A stretch of 64,000 nt of DNA. Source: Microbacterium sp. Marseille-Q6965 (lineage in GTDB: Bacteria; Actinomycetota; Actinomycetes; Actinomycetales; Microbacteriaceae). Where the stretch lies: the NCBI RefSeq assembly GCF_946151065.1, contig NZ_CAMGZA010000001.1, positions 1,240,001 through 1,304,000 on the forward strand. Reading direction: 5' to 3'. This document shows positions 37,950 through 45,161 of this stretch, in pieces; position 1 is the first letter of the stretch; each line of letters opens with the position of its first letter. The translations under genes and the position numbers were made by a program. Under the pieces are notes generated by a model. That model was not told the DNA's origin, searched no databases, and was given only the letters and a program-made list of their open reading frames with translations.

Positions 37950-38477
37950 TCAGCCCTGCGAGTGCGAGATCCGCACGGCGTCGGCCCACGGGCGCACCCA
38001 CTCCGGCAGGGTCAGGTGCCCCGGGTCGCCGCCGGCGGCCGCGAGCAGCTCCCCCGGGTCGACCGTGCCACCCTGCTTCCGCAGGAAGCGGGCCTGCACC
38101 ACGGCGCGCGCGATCACCTTGCCACCGCGGTGGAACTCCTGCTCCATGTACACGTGGCGCTCGTCCACGCCGAGCACGCGGGTGGCGAGCTCGAAGCGCT
38201 GCCACAGCGTGAGGGACCGCTTGTAGCTGATCGTCTGGGCCGTCACCACGGGGTACCAGCCGCGCTTGCTCACCTCGTCCCAGAACCCCGACCGGAACAT
38301 CAGGTCGGTGCGCCCGAGATCGAGCAGGGCGAGATAGCGGGCGTTGTTCATGTGCATGAGCGGGTCGAGATCAGTCGGCACCACCCGGAAGGGTGTGCGC
38401 ACCTCGTCCCACAGCGACACCCGCCGCGCGCGGCGGCTGCGCAGCCACAGCAGAAGCAGCCGGAAGTACAGATTCAC
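37950..38477 (-). CDS. Acyl-CoA thioesterase (4HBT hotdog fold)
   Basis: 175 residues starting at a GTG. The hotdog signature is [22 protein letters not shown], with the conserved Asp and the HMNN motif, followed by the [17 protein letters not shown] strand. The N-terminus ([16 protein letters not shown]) is amphipathic and could touch the membrane, as in THEM6-like proteins. It hydrolyses acyl-CoA thioesters; chain preference is unknown. It is divergent from trhO. Confidence 0.87.
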   Translation of the reverse strand: MNLYFRLLLLWLRSRRARRVSLWDEVRTPFRVVPTDLDPLMHMNNARYLALLDLGRTDLMFRSGFWDEVSKRGWYPVVTAQTISYKRSLTLWQRFELATRVLGVDERHVYMEQEFHRGGKVIARAVVQARFLRKQGGTVDPGELLAAAGGDPGHLTLPEWVRPWADAVRISHSQG

Positions 38478-38567
38478 AGCTCGAGTGAACCAGCACTCCC
38501 CCGGAACGCCGAAGCCCTTTGTCGTCCGCCTCCAAAGCCGCCCGGCGGGGGCTCATCCGCGCCCGCA

Positions 38568-38573
38568 TAATCT
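38568..38573 (+). promoter_or_regulatory. -10 box (TAATCT), trhO
   Basis: TAATCT, seven bases (GGAGGGC), then ATG at 38581. The spacer itself looks like a ribosome site, so leadered and leaderless readings are both possible. Confidence 0.5.
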
Positions 38574-38580
38574 GGAGGGC

Positions 38581-39480
38581 ATGGTCGCCAAGATCCTGCT
38601 GTACTACGTGTTCACGCCGATCGCCGATCCCGACGCGGTGCGGCTGTGGCAGCGCGACCTCTGCGAGCTGCTGGGCCTGCGCGGGCGGATCCTCATCTCC
38701 GAGCACGGGATGAACGGCACCCTCGGCGGCGACATGGCGGCATTGAAGACCTACGTGCGCAAGACGAAGCAGTACGCGCCGTTCAAGGGCATCGACTTCA
38801 AGTGGTCGCCGGGCACGGGGCTCGACGAGAACGGCGCGAGCCTGGACTTCCCCCGCCTGTCGGTGAAGGTGCGGGACGAGATCGTGTCTTTCGGGGCGCC
38901 CTCCGATCTACGGGTGGACGACAACGGCGTCGTCGGGGGCGGCACGCACCTCAAGCCCGGCGAGCTGCACAAGCTCGTCGAGGCGCGTGACGACGTGGTG
39001 TTCTTCGATGGTCGCAACGCGTTCGAGGCCGAGATCGGCCGCTTCAAGGGTGCGATCGTGCCCGACGTCGAGACGACGCGCGACTTCGTCGCCGAGCTCG
39101 AGTCGGGCCGCTACGACCACCTCAAGGACAAGCCCGTCGTCACCTACTGCACCGGCGGCATCCGCTGCGAGGTGCTCTCGAGCCTCATGCGCTCGCGCGG
39201 CTTTGAGGAGGTGTACCAGCTCGACGGCGGCATCGTGCGGTACGGCGAGACGTTCGGCAACTCCGGGCTGTGGGAGGGCTCGCTCTACGTGTTCGACGGC
39301 CGGGAGCGGATGACGTTCGGCGACGGCGCGGCCGTGATCGGGCGCTGCGTCTCGTGCGGCGCGCCCGAGGACCGCATGGTCAACTGCGCCGACGACGCAT
39401 GCCGCGCGCGCGTCGTGCTGTGCGCCTCGTGCGGCGACGCGGCCGCCTGCACCAAGCACGCCGCCGTCACCGCGGCCTGA
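38581..39480 (+). CDS. trhO: tRNA uridine(34) hydroxylase, rhodanese-related
   Basis: 299 residues. An N-terminal acylphosphatase-like domain ([34 protein letters not shown]) is followed by a rhodanese domain with the active-site loop [17 protein letters not shown]-terminal Cys cluster ([25 protein letters not shown]) probably binds zinc. This matches TrhO/YceA, which forms 5-hydroxyuridine at the wobble position using oxygen. It is a single gene, convergent with the ribokinase. Confidence 0.94.
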   Translation: MVAKILLYYVFTPIADPDAVRLWQRDLCELLGLRGRILISEHGMNGTLGGDMAALKTYVRKTKQYAPFKGIDFKWSPGTGLDENGASLDFPRLSVKVRDEIVSFGAPSDLRVDDNGVVGGGTHLKPGELHKLVEARDDVVFFDGRNAFEAEIGRFKGAIVPDVETTRDFVAELESGRYDHLKDKPVVTYCTGGIRCEVLSSLMRSRGFEEVYQLDGGIVRYGETFGNSGLWEGSLYVFDGRERMTFGDGAAVIGRCVSCGAPEDRMVNCADDACRARVVLCASCGDAAACTKHAAVTAA

Positions 39481-39496
39481 GACCCGGTCCGCGCCG

Positions 39497-40411
39497 TCAG
39501 CGGGCGAGCAGCGCTTCGACCTCGTCGGCGGTCGGCACCGCGGCCTGCGCACCGACGCGGGTCACTGCGATGGCGGACGCCGCCGCCCCGGCGCGCGCCG
39601 CCTCGGCAAGCGCGGCCACGGTGAGGCCGCCACGGCCGAGGCGCGCGGCCAGCACGCCGCAGAACGTGTCGCCGGCCCCCGTCGTGTCGACCGGATCGAC
39701 GCGGAAGGCGGGCACGGTGGCGCGCTCCGCCCCGACGACGACCACGGACCCCGCCGCGCCCAGCGTCACGACGAGGGCCGGCACGCGCGCGGCGAGCGCG
39801 TCGATGGCCGCCTCACGATCCGTCGTCCCCGCGATGTCGGTGAGCTCGTGCTCGTTCACGATGAGCACATCGACGAGCGGCAACACGCGCGCCGCCGCCG
39901 CGGTGTCCATGAGCGGCGCCGAGGGCGCCGCGTTCAGCACGAACAGGGATCCGTCCCGCCGCGCCTCCGCCGCCGCCACGACGAGCGGGATCGGGATCTC
40001 CAACTGCGCGGCCACGACGTCGGCCGCCGCCACGAGCTCGCGCTGGTGCGGCTCGAGGCTCTGCAGCGCGAGGTTCGCGCCGGGCACGACGATGATCGAG
40101 TTCTCGGCGTCGTCACCGACCGCGATGAGGGCCATGCCCGTCTGCTCACGCGAGAGTGAGAGCCCCGTCACGTCCACGCCGTCGGCCTCCAGCCATGCGC
40201 GCAGCTGTGCGCCCTCGGCGTCGTCACCGATCGCCCCGATGAAGGCGGCGGGCACCCCGCCCGCCCGCGCCGCGGCCACCACCTGGTTGGCGCCCTTGCC
40301 GCCGCCGCCGCGCGACGAGCCCGACGCGAGCAGGGTCTCGCCCGGCCCCGGGATGCGCGGCACCCGCGCGACCACGTCCATGTTGATGCTGCCGACGATC
40401 GCGACGCTCAC
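39497..40411 (-). CDS. rbsK: Ribokinase (PfkB family)
   Basis: 304 residues. The substrate motif is GGGGKGANQVVAAARAGG and the ATP/anion-hole motif with the catalytic Asp is VDTTGAGDTFCGVLAARLG. It phosphorylates ribose or a related sugar at the 5-position. The start overlaps the stop of the glycosyltransferase gene by four bases, so the two are coupled, an unusual pairing since no ribose transporter is present. A related nucleoside or sugar substrate cannot be excluded. Confidence 0.93.
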   Translation of the reverse strand: MSVAIVGSINMDVVARVPRIPGPGETLLASGSSRGGGGKGANQVVAAARAGGVPAAFIGAIGDDAEGAQLRAWLEADGVDVTGLSLSREQTGMALIAVGDDAENSIIVVPGANLALQSLEPHQRELVAAADVVAAQLEIPIPLVVAAAEARRDGSLFVLNAAPSAPLMDTAAAARVLPLVDVLIVNEHELTDIAGTTDREAAIDALAARVPALVVTLGAAGSVVVVGAERATVPAFRVDPVDTTGAGDTFCGVLAARLGRGGLTVAALAEAARAGAAASAIAVTRVGAQAAVPTADEVEALLAR

Positions 40412-41628
40412 CGGTTCTCCCTCCGCTCCCCCACGATGTCGTCCATCCTCTCGCGCTCGCGCCGGTCATCCATGTCGTTCAGGATGCGCAGCGCCCCCGT
40501 GTCGGCGGCGAGCTCGGCGGGGCGGCGCGGCCGGTAGACCACGAGGGAGTGGAAGACGAAGCGGGCGAGGAAGGCCACGGCGAGGGTGATCGCGGTGGCG
40601 AGCACGCTCGAGATGTGCCACGTCTCGACCATGAGCGCCATGACCGGGATGCGGATGGCCGCCTCGACGTTGTTGAACGTGAACGAGGTGGCAAAGCGCC
40701 GGCCGAAGCCGGCCGCCTGATCGCGCATGTCGGCGAAGACGAACCGCTCCTGCAGCAGGAAGTTCGCCACGATCGTGATCTCGGCACCCGCGATGGCGGC
40801 CCACAGGTAGTCGACCCCCAGGGACGTCAGCGCCCACACGATCCCGATGTTCGCGACCGCTCCCCCCGCCCCGATGAGCGCGAACAGCGACATCTTTCCG
40901 AAGCGCAGCCGCCCCAGATGCGCCAGGAAAGCGCCGCCCTGCCGCAGCGTGGCCTTGGAGATGCCGTCGCGACGGCGGTCGAAGCGCATAGGCAGCTCGG
41001 CCGTGCGGTGCTCGCCGCGCACGAGGATCTCGAGCAGGATCTTGAAGCCGTTGGGGCGCAGCGCCGCCAGGTCCACGCGCCGGCGGTCGACAAGGAAGAA
41101 CCCGGTCATCGGGTCGCTGACGCCGTGCAGCCGCACCGGGAACATCGCCTTGGTCACGGCGGTAGACACCCGCGACACGGCGGCGCGCAGGCGCGTCCCC
41201 AGTCCCTCACCGTCGCCGCCGTGCATGTAGCGCGACGCCAGCACCACATCGACACCGCCGCGCTCATAGCGCTCCAGCAGCTCCGGCAGTAGCGAGGGGG
41301 GATGCTGCAGGTCGCCGTCCATGACGATGCACACATCGGCCGCCGCGAGGGCGAGGCCGCGCGTCACCGCCCCGCCGAGACCGCCGGCGCGCTCCCCGCG
41401 CGCCCGGTGCAGCACGCGCACGGGCAACGGCGCGGATGCCGCCACACGGGCGATCTCTGCCGGGGTGTCGTCGTCGCTGTCGTCGACGAACAGGATTTCG
41501 GCGCGGCGGCCGGCCAGCGCGCCGGCGATCTGCGCGACGAGCGGCGCGACGTTGGGACTCTCGTCGCGCGTGGGGATGACGATCGTCACCTCGGGAGCGG
41601 GGCGCACCCCTCCATCGTTCCATGGCAC
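40408..41628 (-). CDS. DPM1-type glycosyltransferase fused to a GtrA membrane domain
   Basis: About 406 residues; the start is uncertain (GTG at 41628 without a clear ribosome site, or the GTG 21 bases inside). The family 2 glycosyltransferase part has IVIPTRDESPNVAPLV, the DDSDDDTP loop and the metal site VMDGDLQHPPSLLPELLE, as in polyprenol-phosphate mannose or glucose synthases. From about residue 240 a four-helix GtrA-like domain follows (FALIGAGGAVANIGIVWALT, TIVANFLLQERFVFADM). Together they would make and flip a polyprenol-linked sugar. The gene overlaps ribokinase. Confidence 0.9.
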   Translation of the reverse strand: MPWNDGGVRPAPEVTIVIPTRDESPNVAPLVAQIAGALAGRRAEILFVDDSDDDTPAEIARVAASAPLPVRVLHRARGERAGGLGGAVTRGLALAAADVCIVMDGDLQHPPSLLPELLERYERGGVDVVLASRYMHGGDGEGLGTRLRAAVSRVSTAVTKAMFPVRLHGVSDPMTGFFLVDRRRVDLAALRPNGFKILLEILVRGEHRTAELPMRFDRRRDGISKATLRQGGAFLAHLGRLRFGKMSLFALIGAGGAVANIGIVWALTSLGVDYLWAAIAGAEITIVANFLLQERFVFADMRDQAAGFGRRFATSFTFNNVEAAIRIPVMALMVETWHISSVLATAITLAVAFLARFVFHSLVVYRPRRPAELAADTGALRILNDMDDRRERERMDDIVGERRENR

Positions 41629-41690
41629 CCTGTGACGCCGCGCACCGCCGGCCCCCGGGCAGCTCCGGATCCCGTGCCCCGCGACGGACG

Positions 41691-41696
41691 TACCCT
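41691..41696 (+). promoter_or_regulatory. -10 box (TACCCT), glutaredoxin-like gene
   Basis: TACCCT, six bases (GGAGAG), then ATG at 41703. The spacer doubles as a possible ribosome site. Confidence 0.5.
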
Positions 41697-41702
41697 GGAG
41701 AG

Positions 41703-41960
41703 ATGACGACTTCGCAGGAGATCCGGATGTTCGGCGCCGACTGGTGCCGCGACTGCCGCCGCACCAAGGCGCAGCTCGACGAGCTGGGCGTGGCCTACCA
41801 GTACATCGATCTCGAGGCCGACCCCGCGGCCGCCGACGTGGCCAGGGAGATCTCGGGCCGCACCAACATCCCCGTGGTCGTCTACCCCGACGCGAGCCAC
41901 CACGTGGAGCCGACGAACGCCGACGTCGAGGCGAAGCTGCGCGAGCTCAGCCTGATCTGA
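41703..41960 (+). CDS. Mycoredoxin/glutaredoxin-like protein
   Basis: 85 residues with a thioredoxin fold: IRMFGADWCRDCRRTKAQLD carries the redox pair Cys-Arg-Asp-Cys, and NIPVVVYPDASHHVEPTNAD is the cis-Pro region and C-terminal strand. Actinobacterial mycoredoxins reduce mixed disulfides of mycothiol and have a CxxC at this position. That this one uses mycothiol is inference. The next gene starts 80 bases downstream on the same strand, so the two may share a transcript. Confidence 0.9.
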   Translation: MTTSQEIRMFGADWCRDCRRTKAQLDELGVAYQYIDLEADPAAADVAREISGRTNIPVVVYPDASHHVEPTNADVEAKLRELSLI

Positions 41961-42040
41961 CCCCGCGGCGCCCTCCGGCGATCGCGATCTCGTCCCCCCG
42001 GTGCGGAACCGGCAGAATAGAGGGGACGAAGGAGGATCGC

Positions 42041-42481
42041 GTGGTCGACACGATCGATGCGGAGACGAGCCCGCTGCATCTTCCGCATGCCGCGGCCGAG
42101 TGCCCCAAGTGCTTCATCGAGCTGCAGCGCGATCGCGGCTGGTGGCAGGCGCGCCCCGACGGCGCCCGCCTGGTCGGCCTCGTGGTCAGCCGGGACGACA
42201 TGCCCCCGGTCGTGCAGCAGCGCGAGGACCTGGCACGCTTCGGCGTGCCGATCGAGGGCTTCCGCCACCCCGCACCCGACATCCTGGAGACGTGGGAGCA
42301 GCGCCTCACCCGCCTGTTCGACACCCTCCGCCCGGGCGACGTGCTCGTGGTGGCGAGCATCCGCGCCCTGGGCCGCGATGCCGCCGAGGGAGCACGCACC
42401 GTCGCCGCCCTGGGACGTAAGGGCATCGTCGTGAAGGTGCTCAGTCACGGCGCGCGGCACCTGCACGACGTCAGCGCCTGA
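42041..42481 (+). CDS. Resolvase-fold protein lacking catalytic arginines
   Basis: 146 residues from a GTG behind GGAGGATCGC. Residues about 43-135 align by eye with the catalytic domain of serine resolvases: RLVGLVVSRDDMPPVVQQRE against the GYARVS start, then LRPGDVLVVASIRALGRDAA against the GDVL...LDRLGRD core. A Ser is kept in VVSRDD, but the Arg before it (R8 in resolvases) is absent and the first Arg of DRLGR is Ala. There is no DNA-binding C-terminal domain. An N-terminal CPKC motif could bind metal. Probably not a recombinase; a regulatory or structural role is inference. Confidence 0.75.
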   Translation: MVDTIDAETSPLHLPHAAAECPKCFIELQRDRGWWQARPDGARLVGLVVSRDDMPPVVQQREDLARFGVPIEGFRHPAPDILETWEQRLTRLFDTLRPGDVLVVASIRALGRDAAEGARTVAALGRKGIVVKVLSHGARHLHDVSA

Positions 42482-42521
42482 ACGGCACCGGGCCTCCCGC
42501 GCCCACGCTCGGCACGGGGCC

Positions 42522-43310
42522 TCAGCGGGAGACGGCCTCCCGCGGGCGCGTGTCCTCGTCGATGTCGTGGTCGCGCGTCGAGGCGACGGCGACGGCGTCG
42601 ACGACGACGGCGGTGATGTTGTCGCGCCCGCCGTTGAGCAGCGCCTCGCGCACGAGACGCTCGGCCGCCGTCTGCGGCAACACCTCGAGGCGCAGGATCG
42701 TGGCGATCCGCTCGGTGGTGAGCTCGTTCGACATGCCGTCGGAGCACACGAGCATGCGGTCGCCGCGCGCCGCGGGCAGCATCCAGAAGTCCGCCTGCGC
42801 GTGGCTGCCGGCGCCCATCGCGCGCGTGATGACGTTGCGGCGCCGGTCGTGCGCCGCCTCCTCCGGCGTGATCTCGCCCGCGTCGAGCAGTTCCTGCACG
42901 AGCGAGTGGTCCACGCTGATCTGTTCGAGCTCGCCCCGGCGCATGCGGTACACGCGCGAATCGCCCAGGTTGATCGCGAGCCAGTAGCCGACGCCGTCGA
43001 CGTGCGTCACGATCAGGCCGGCGAAGGTGGTGCCTGCCCCGCGCTCGCGCGCCGCCGAGAGGCCGTCGACGCTGCGGCGGGCGCGGTCGAACGCATCACG
43101 CGCCTCGCTCACCGAGACGCTCGGCCGGCCCACGAAGGGCGCGAAGGCCTCGAGAGCCGCGGCCGAGGCCAGTTCCCCGCCCTCGTGGCCGCCCATGCCG
43201 TCGGCGACGAGGAACACCGGCGCCGCGGCCAGGTGCGCGTCCTCGTTGAGCGTGCGGCGCGCGCCCACATCGGTGGCCGCGCCGCTCTCGACGACGATGG
43301 GCGCGGTCAC
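42522..43310 (-). CDS. PP2C-family protein serine/threonine phosphatase
   Basis: 262 residues from a GTG overlapping the stop of the FHA gene (GTGA). All PP2C metal-binding motifs are present: LNEDAHLAA, FLVADGMGGHEGGE, INLGDSRVYRM, LVCSDGMSNELT and GGRDNITAVVVDA. It is soluble, with no membrane segment, and would remove phosphate from Ser/Thr kinase targets. Coupling to an FHA-domain protein, which binds phosphothreonine, indicates a phospho-signalling pair. No kinase gene is in the window. The N-terminus begins directly at the catalytic domain. Confidence 0.95.
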   Translation of the reverse strand: MTAPIVVESGAATDVGARRTLNEDAHLAAAPVFLVADGMGGHEGGELASAAALEAFAPFVGRPSVSVSEARDAFDRARRSVDGLSAARERGAGTTFAGLIVTHVDGVGYWLAINLGDSRVYRMRRGELEQISVDHSLVQELLDAGEITPEEAAHDRRRNVITRAMGAGSHAQADFWMLPAARGDRMLVCSDGMSNELTTERIATILRLEVLPQTAAERLVREALLNGGRDNITAVVVDAVAVASTRDHDIDEDTRPREAVSR

Positions 43311-45016
43311 GCGAGCGCCTCGAAGGTGACGACCCGGTCCCCCATCTCCAGGGCGTCTCCGGGCTCGAGGGGCGTGCGCAGCCCCGGCGTGACCTCCACG
43401 CGGTCGCCGTGGCGCACGATGACGACGCCGTTGGTCGAGTGCAGGTCGGTCAGCCACGCTCCCGTCGGGTCGACGTCGATCGCGAAGTGCGTCTTCGACA
43501 GCGACAGCGTCGTGTCGCGCACCGCGACGACCTCCGATCCCTCGACCTCAGGGGGGTTGCGCCCGAAGACGGTGCGCGAGGTCACCGAGTGCCGAATGTC
43601 GTCATCCCACACGAGCACCGCGCGCTTGGTCGCCCCGGGACGGGGCCGCTGGACGATGACGGTGTCGTCGACGAAGTCATCGGGCTCCGCCACAGGAGCG
43701 GCGGCCGGCTCACGTCGGCGCGGTTCCGGCTCGCGCGGCTGCGGCGCCGGCATCGGCATGCCCGGGACCGACGAGATGAGCGACTCGCCCGGCTGCGCCG
43801 CCGGGGCCGCCGCGGGGAACGGCGGGTTCGACGCCGAGAAGGCGGAGGGCTCGGGAATCGCCGTCGCGGAGGCGTCGGCGACGGGATCGGCCGGTCGGGG
43901 CGGAACGGACGCCTGCGGGGAGTACGCGGGGGGCGCGTAGGGGTCGGCATCGGCGGCCGCCGGATCCATCGTCACCGCGGCGGTCGCCACGGGGTCGACG
44001 GGAGCGGCATACGGCGGCGGCGGCGCGGCGTACGGATCGGCCGGCGCGGCATACGGATCGGCGGGCGCGGCATACGGCTGCGCCGGAGCCGCGTAGGGGT
44101 CGGCCGGCGCGGCGTACGGGTCGTGGGCGGGAGGCTCCGCATACGCGGCCGGCTGGGCGGCGTAGGGGTCGGCCGCCGGCGCGGGCGGGACCGCGTAGGG
44201 GTCACCCTGATAGGAGCCGTATGCGTCCGAAGGGGAAGCGTACGGGTCGGGCTCCGCGGGGCGGGCGTCGACGACGATCGCTCCGGCCGCCTTGTCGTGC
44301 CATCCCTGTCGCCGCCCGGACTTGTCGAAGAGGATCGAGAAGTACCCCAGCAGGAAGACCGAGCCCGTCACACCCAGCACCACGTTGCGCAGCAGCGCCC
44401 GGCCGAAGCCGAGCGGCGCACCGCTGTCGGCCCGCACGATCCGGATCTTCTGCGCTCGCGCGCCGATCGATCCCGAGCCGCCCTGCATTCCGGTGTGGAC
44501 GAGGAACCACGCGATCAGGACCGCGTACATCGCCAGCAGCACGATCATGCCGACGCTCAGGTCGACCGTGAACGTGAGCACGACCGCGAGCACCGCGAAG
44601 ACGACGGCGATCCCCACGGCGATCAGCGTGTCGACGACGAAGGCGAGGACGCGGCGCCCCGGCTCGGCGGGGACGCCGACGCCGTGAGCCGGGCGCGCGT
44701 ACGGATCGGCCGTCGGGTAGGCAGCGACAGCCTCGGGGCTCCCGTACGGCTGCTGCTCGGGCGCGGCGCCGTAGCCGTACGCGTGCTCGGCCGGTGGCGA
44801 CGGGTAGGGCGGCGCCGACGCCGCGTGCTCCGCGGGGCCCGGGTAGCCAGGTGACGCGGCGAAGGGGTCGGCGGGCGCGGAGGGGTAGGCGGGGGCCGCA
44901 TACGGATCGGAGACCGGCTGGCCGTAGCCCTCGGCGCCCGGGAACCACTGCTGCCCCGGGTAAGCCGACTGCCCGTACGGATCCGGCGCCTGGCCGGGGT
45001 ACTGGGGCGTGCTCAT
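43307..45016 (-). CDS. RDD membrane protein with C-terminal FHA domain
   Basis: 569 residues from the ATG at 45016 with AAGGA eight bases before it; two ATGs upstream are less well placed. The N-terminal about 125 residues are Pro/Tyr/Gly-rich. The RDD domain follows (RRVLAFVVDTLIAVGIAVVF, VLLAMYAVLIAWFLVHTGMQ, NVVLGVTGSVFLLGYFSILF). A long DPYAAP-type repeat tail leads to an FHA domain at the end (FGRNP, LSLSKTHFAIDV, LTDLHSTNGVVIV), whose Arg, Ser and Asn phosphothreonine contacts are intact. It is coupled to the PP2C gene. Confidence 0.93.
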   Translation of the reverse strand: MSTPQYPGQAPDPYGQSAYPGQQWFPGAEGYGQPVSDPYAAPAYPSAPADPFAASPGYPGPAEHAASAPPYPSPPAEHAYGYGAAPEQQPYGSPEAVAAYPTADPYARPAHGVGVPAEPGRRVLAFVVDTLIAVGIAVVFAVLAVVLTFTVDLSVGMIVLLAMYAVLIAWFLVHTGMQGGSGSIGARAQKIRIVRADSGAPLGFGRALLRNVVLGVTGSVFLLGYFSILFDKSGRRQGWHDKAAGAIVVDARPAEPDPYASPSDAYGSYQGDPYAVPPAPAADPYAAQPAAYAEPPAHDPYAAPADPYAAPAQPYAAPADPYAAPADPYAAPPPPYAAPVDPVATAAVTMDPAAADADPYAPPAYSPQASVPPRPADPVADASATAIPEPSAFSASNPPFPAAAPAAQPGESLISSVPGMPMPAPQPREPEPRRREPAAAPVAEPDDFVDDTVIVQRPRPGATKRAVLVWDDDIRHSVTSRTVFGRNPPEVEGSEVVAVRDTTLSLSKTHFAIDVDPTGAWLTDLHSTNGVVIVRHGDRVEVTPGLRTPLEPGDALEMGDRVVTFEALA

Positions 45017-45112
45017 CTCACCCATCCTTCCCTGCATCTCCGCGCCGCCGGCGAGGGGCGGGCGTGAGCGTCTAGAACGATCATGTCAGCACAACACCCG
45101 CCCACGCGACGA

Positions 45113-45145
45113 ATCCGCGACTTCGCACGCATGCGAGTCGCGGAT
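45113..45145 (-). terminator. Hairpin terminator of the acyl-CoA oxidase gene
   Basis: ATCCGCGAC pairs with GTCGCGGAT, and inside it TCGCA pairs with TGCGA around a CGCA loop. It begins 16 bases after the stop and separates the gene from the FHA unit. Confidence 0.6.
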
Positions 45146-45161
45146 CCGTGGCGTGGCCGCA

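Noticed and set aside
42041..42481. Active transposon resolvase
   Set aside because: Catalytic Arg residues and the DNA-binding domain are missing, and there are no flanking inverted repeats or transposase.
43960..44210. Repeated GCGTACGGATCGGC-like units considered as a regulatory repeat array
   Set aside because: They encode the DPYAAP tether of the RDD-FHA protein in frame.
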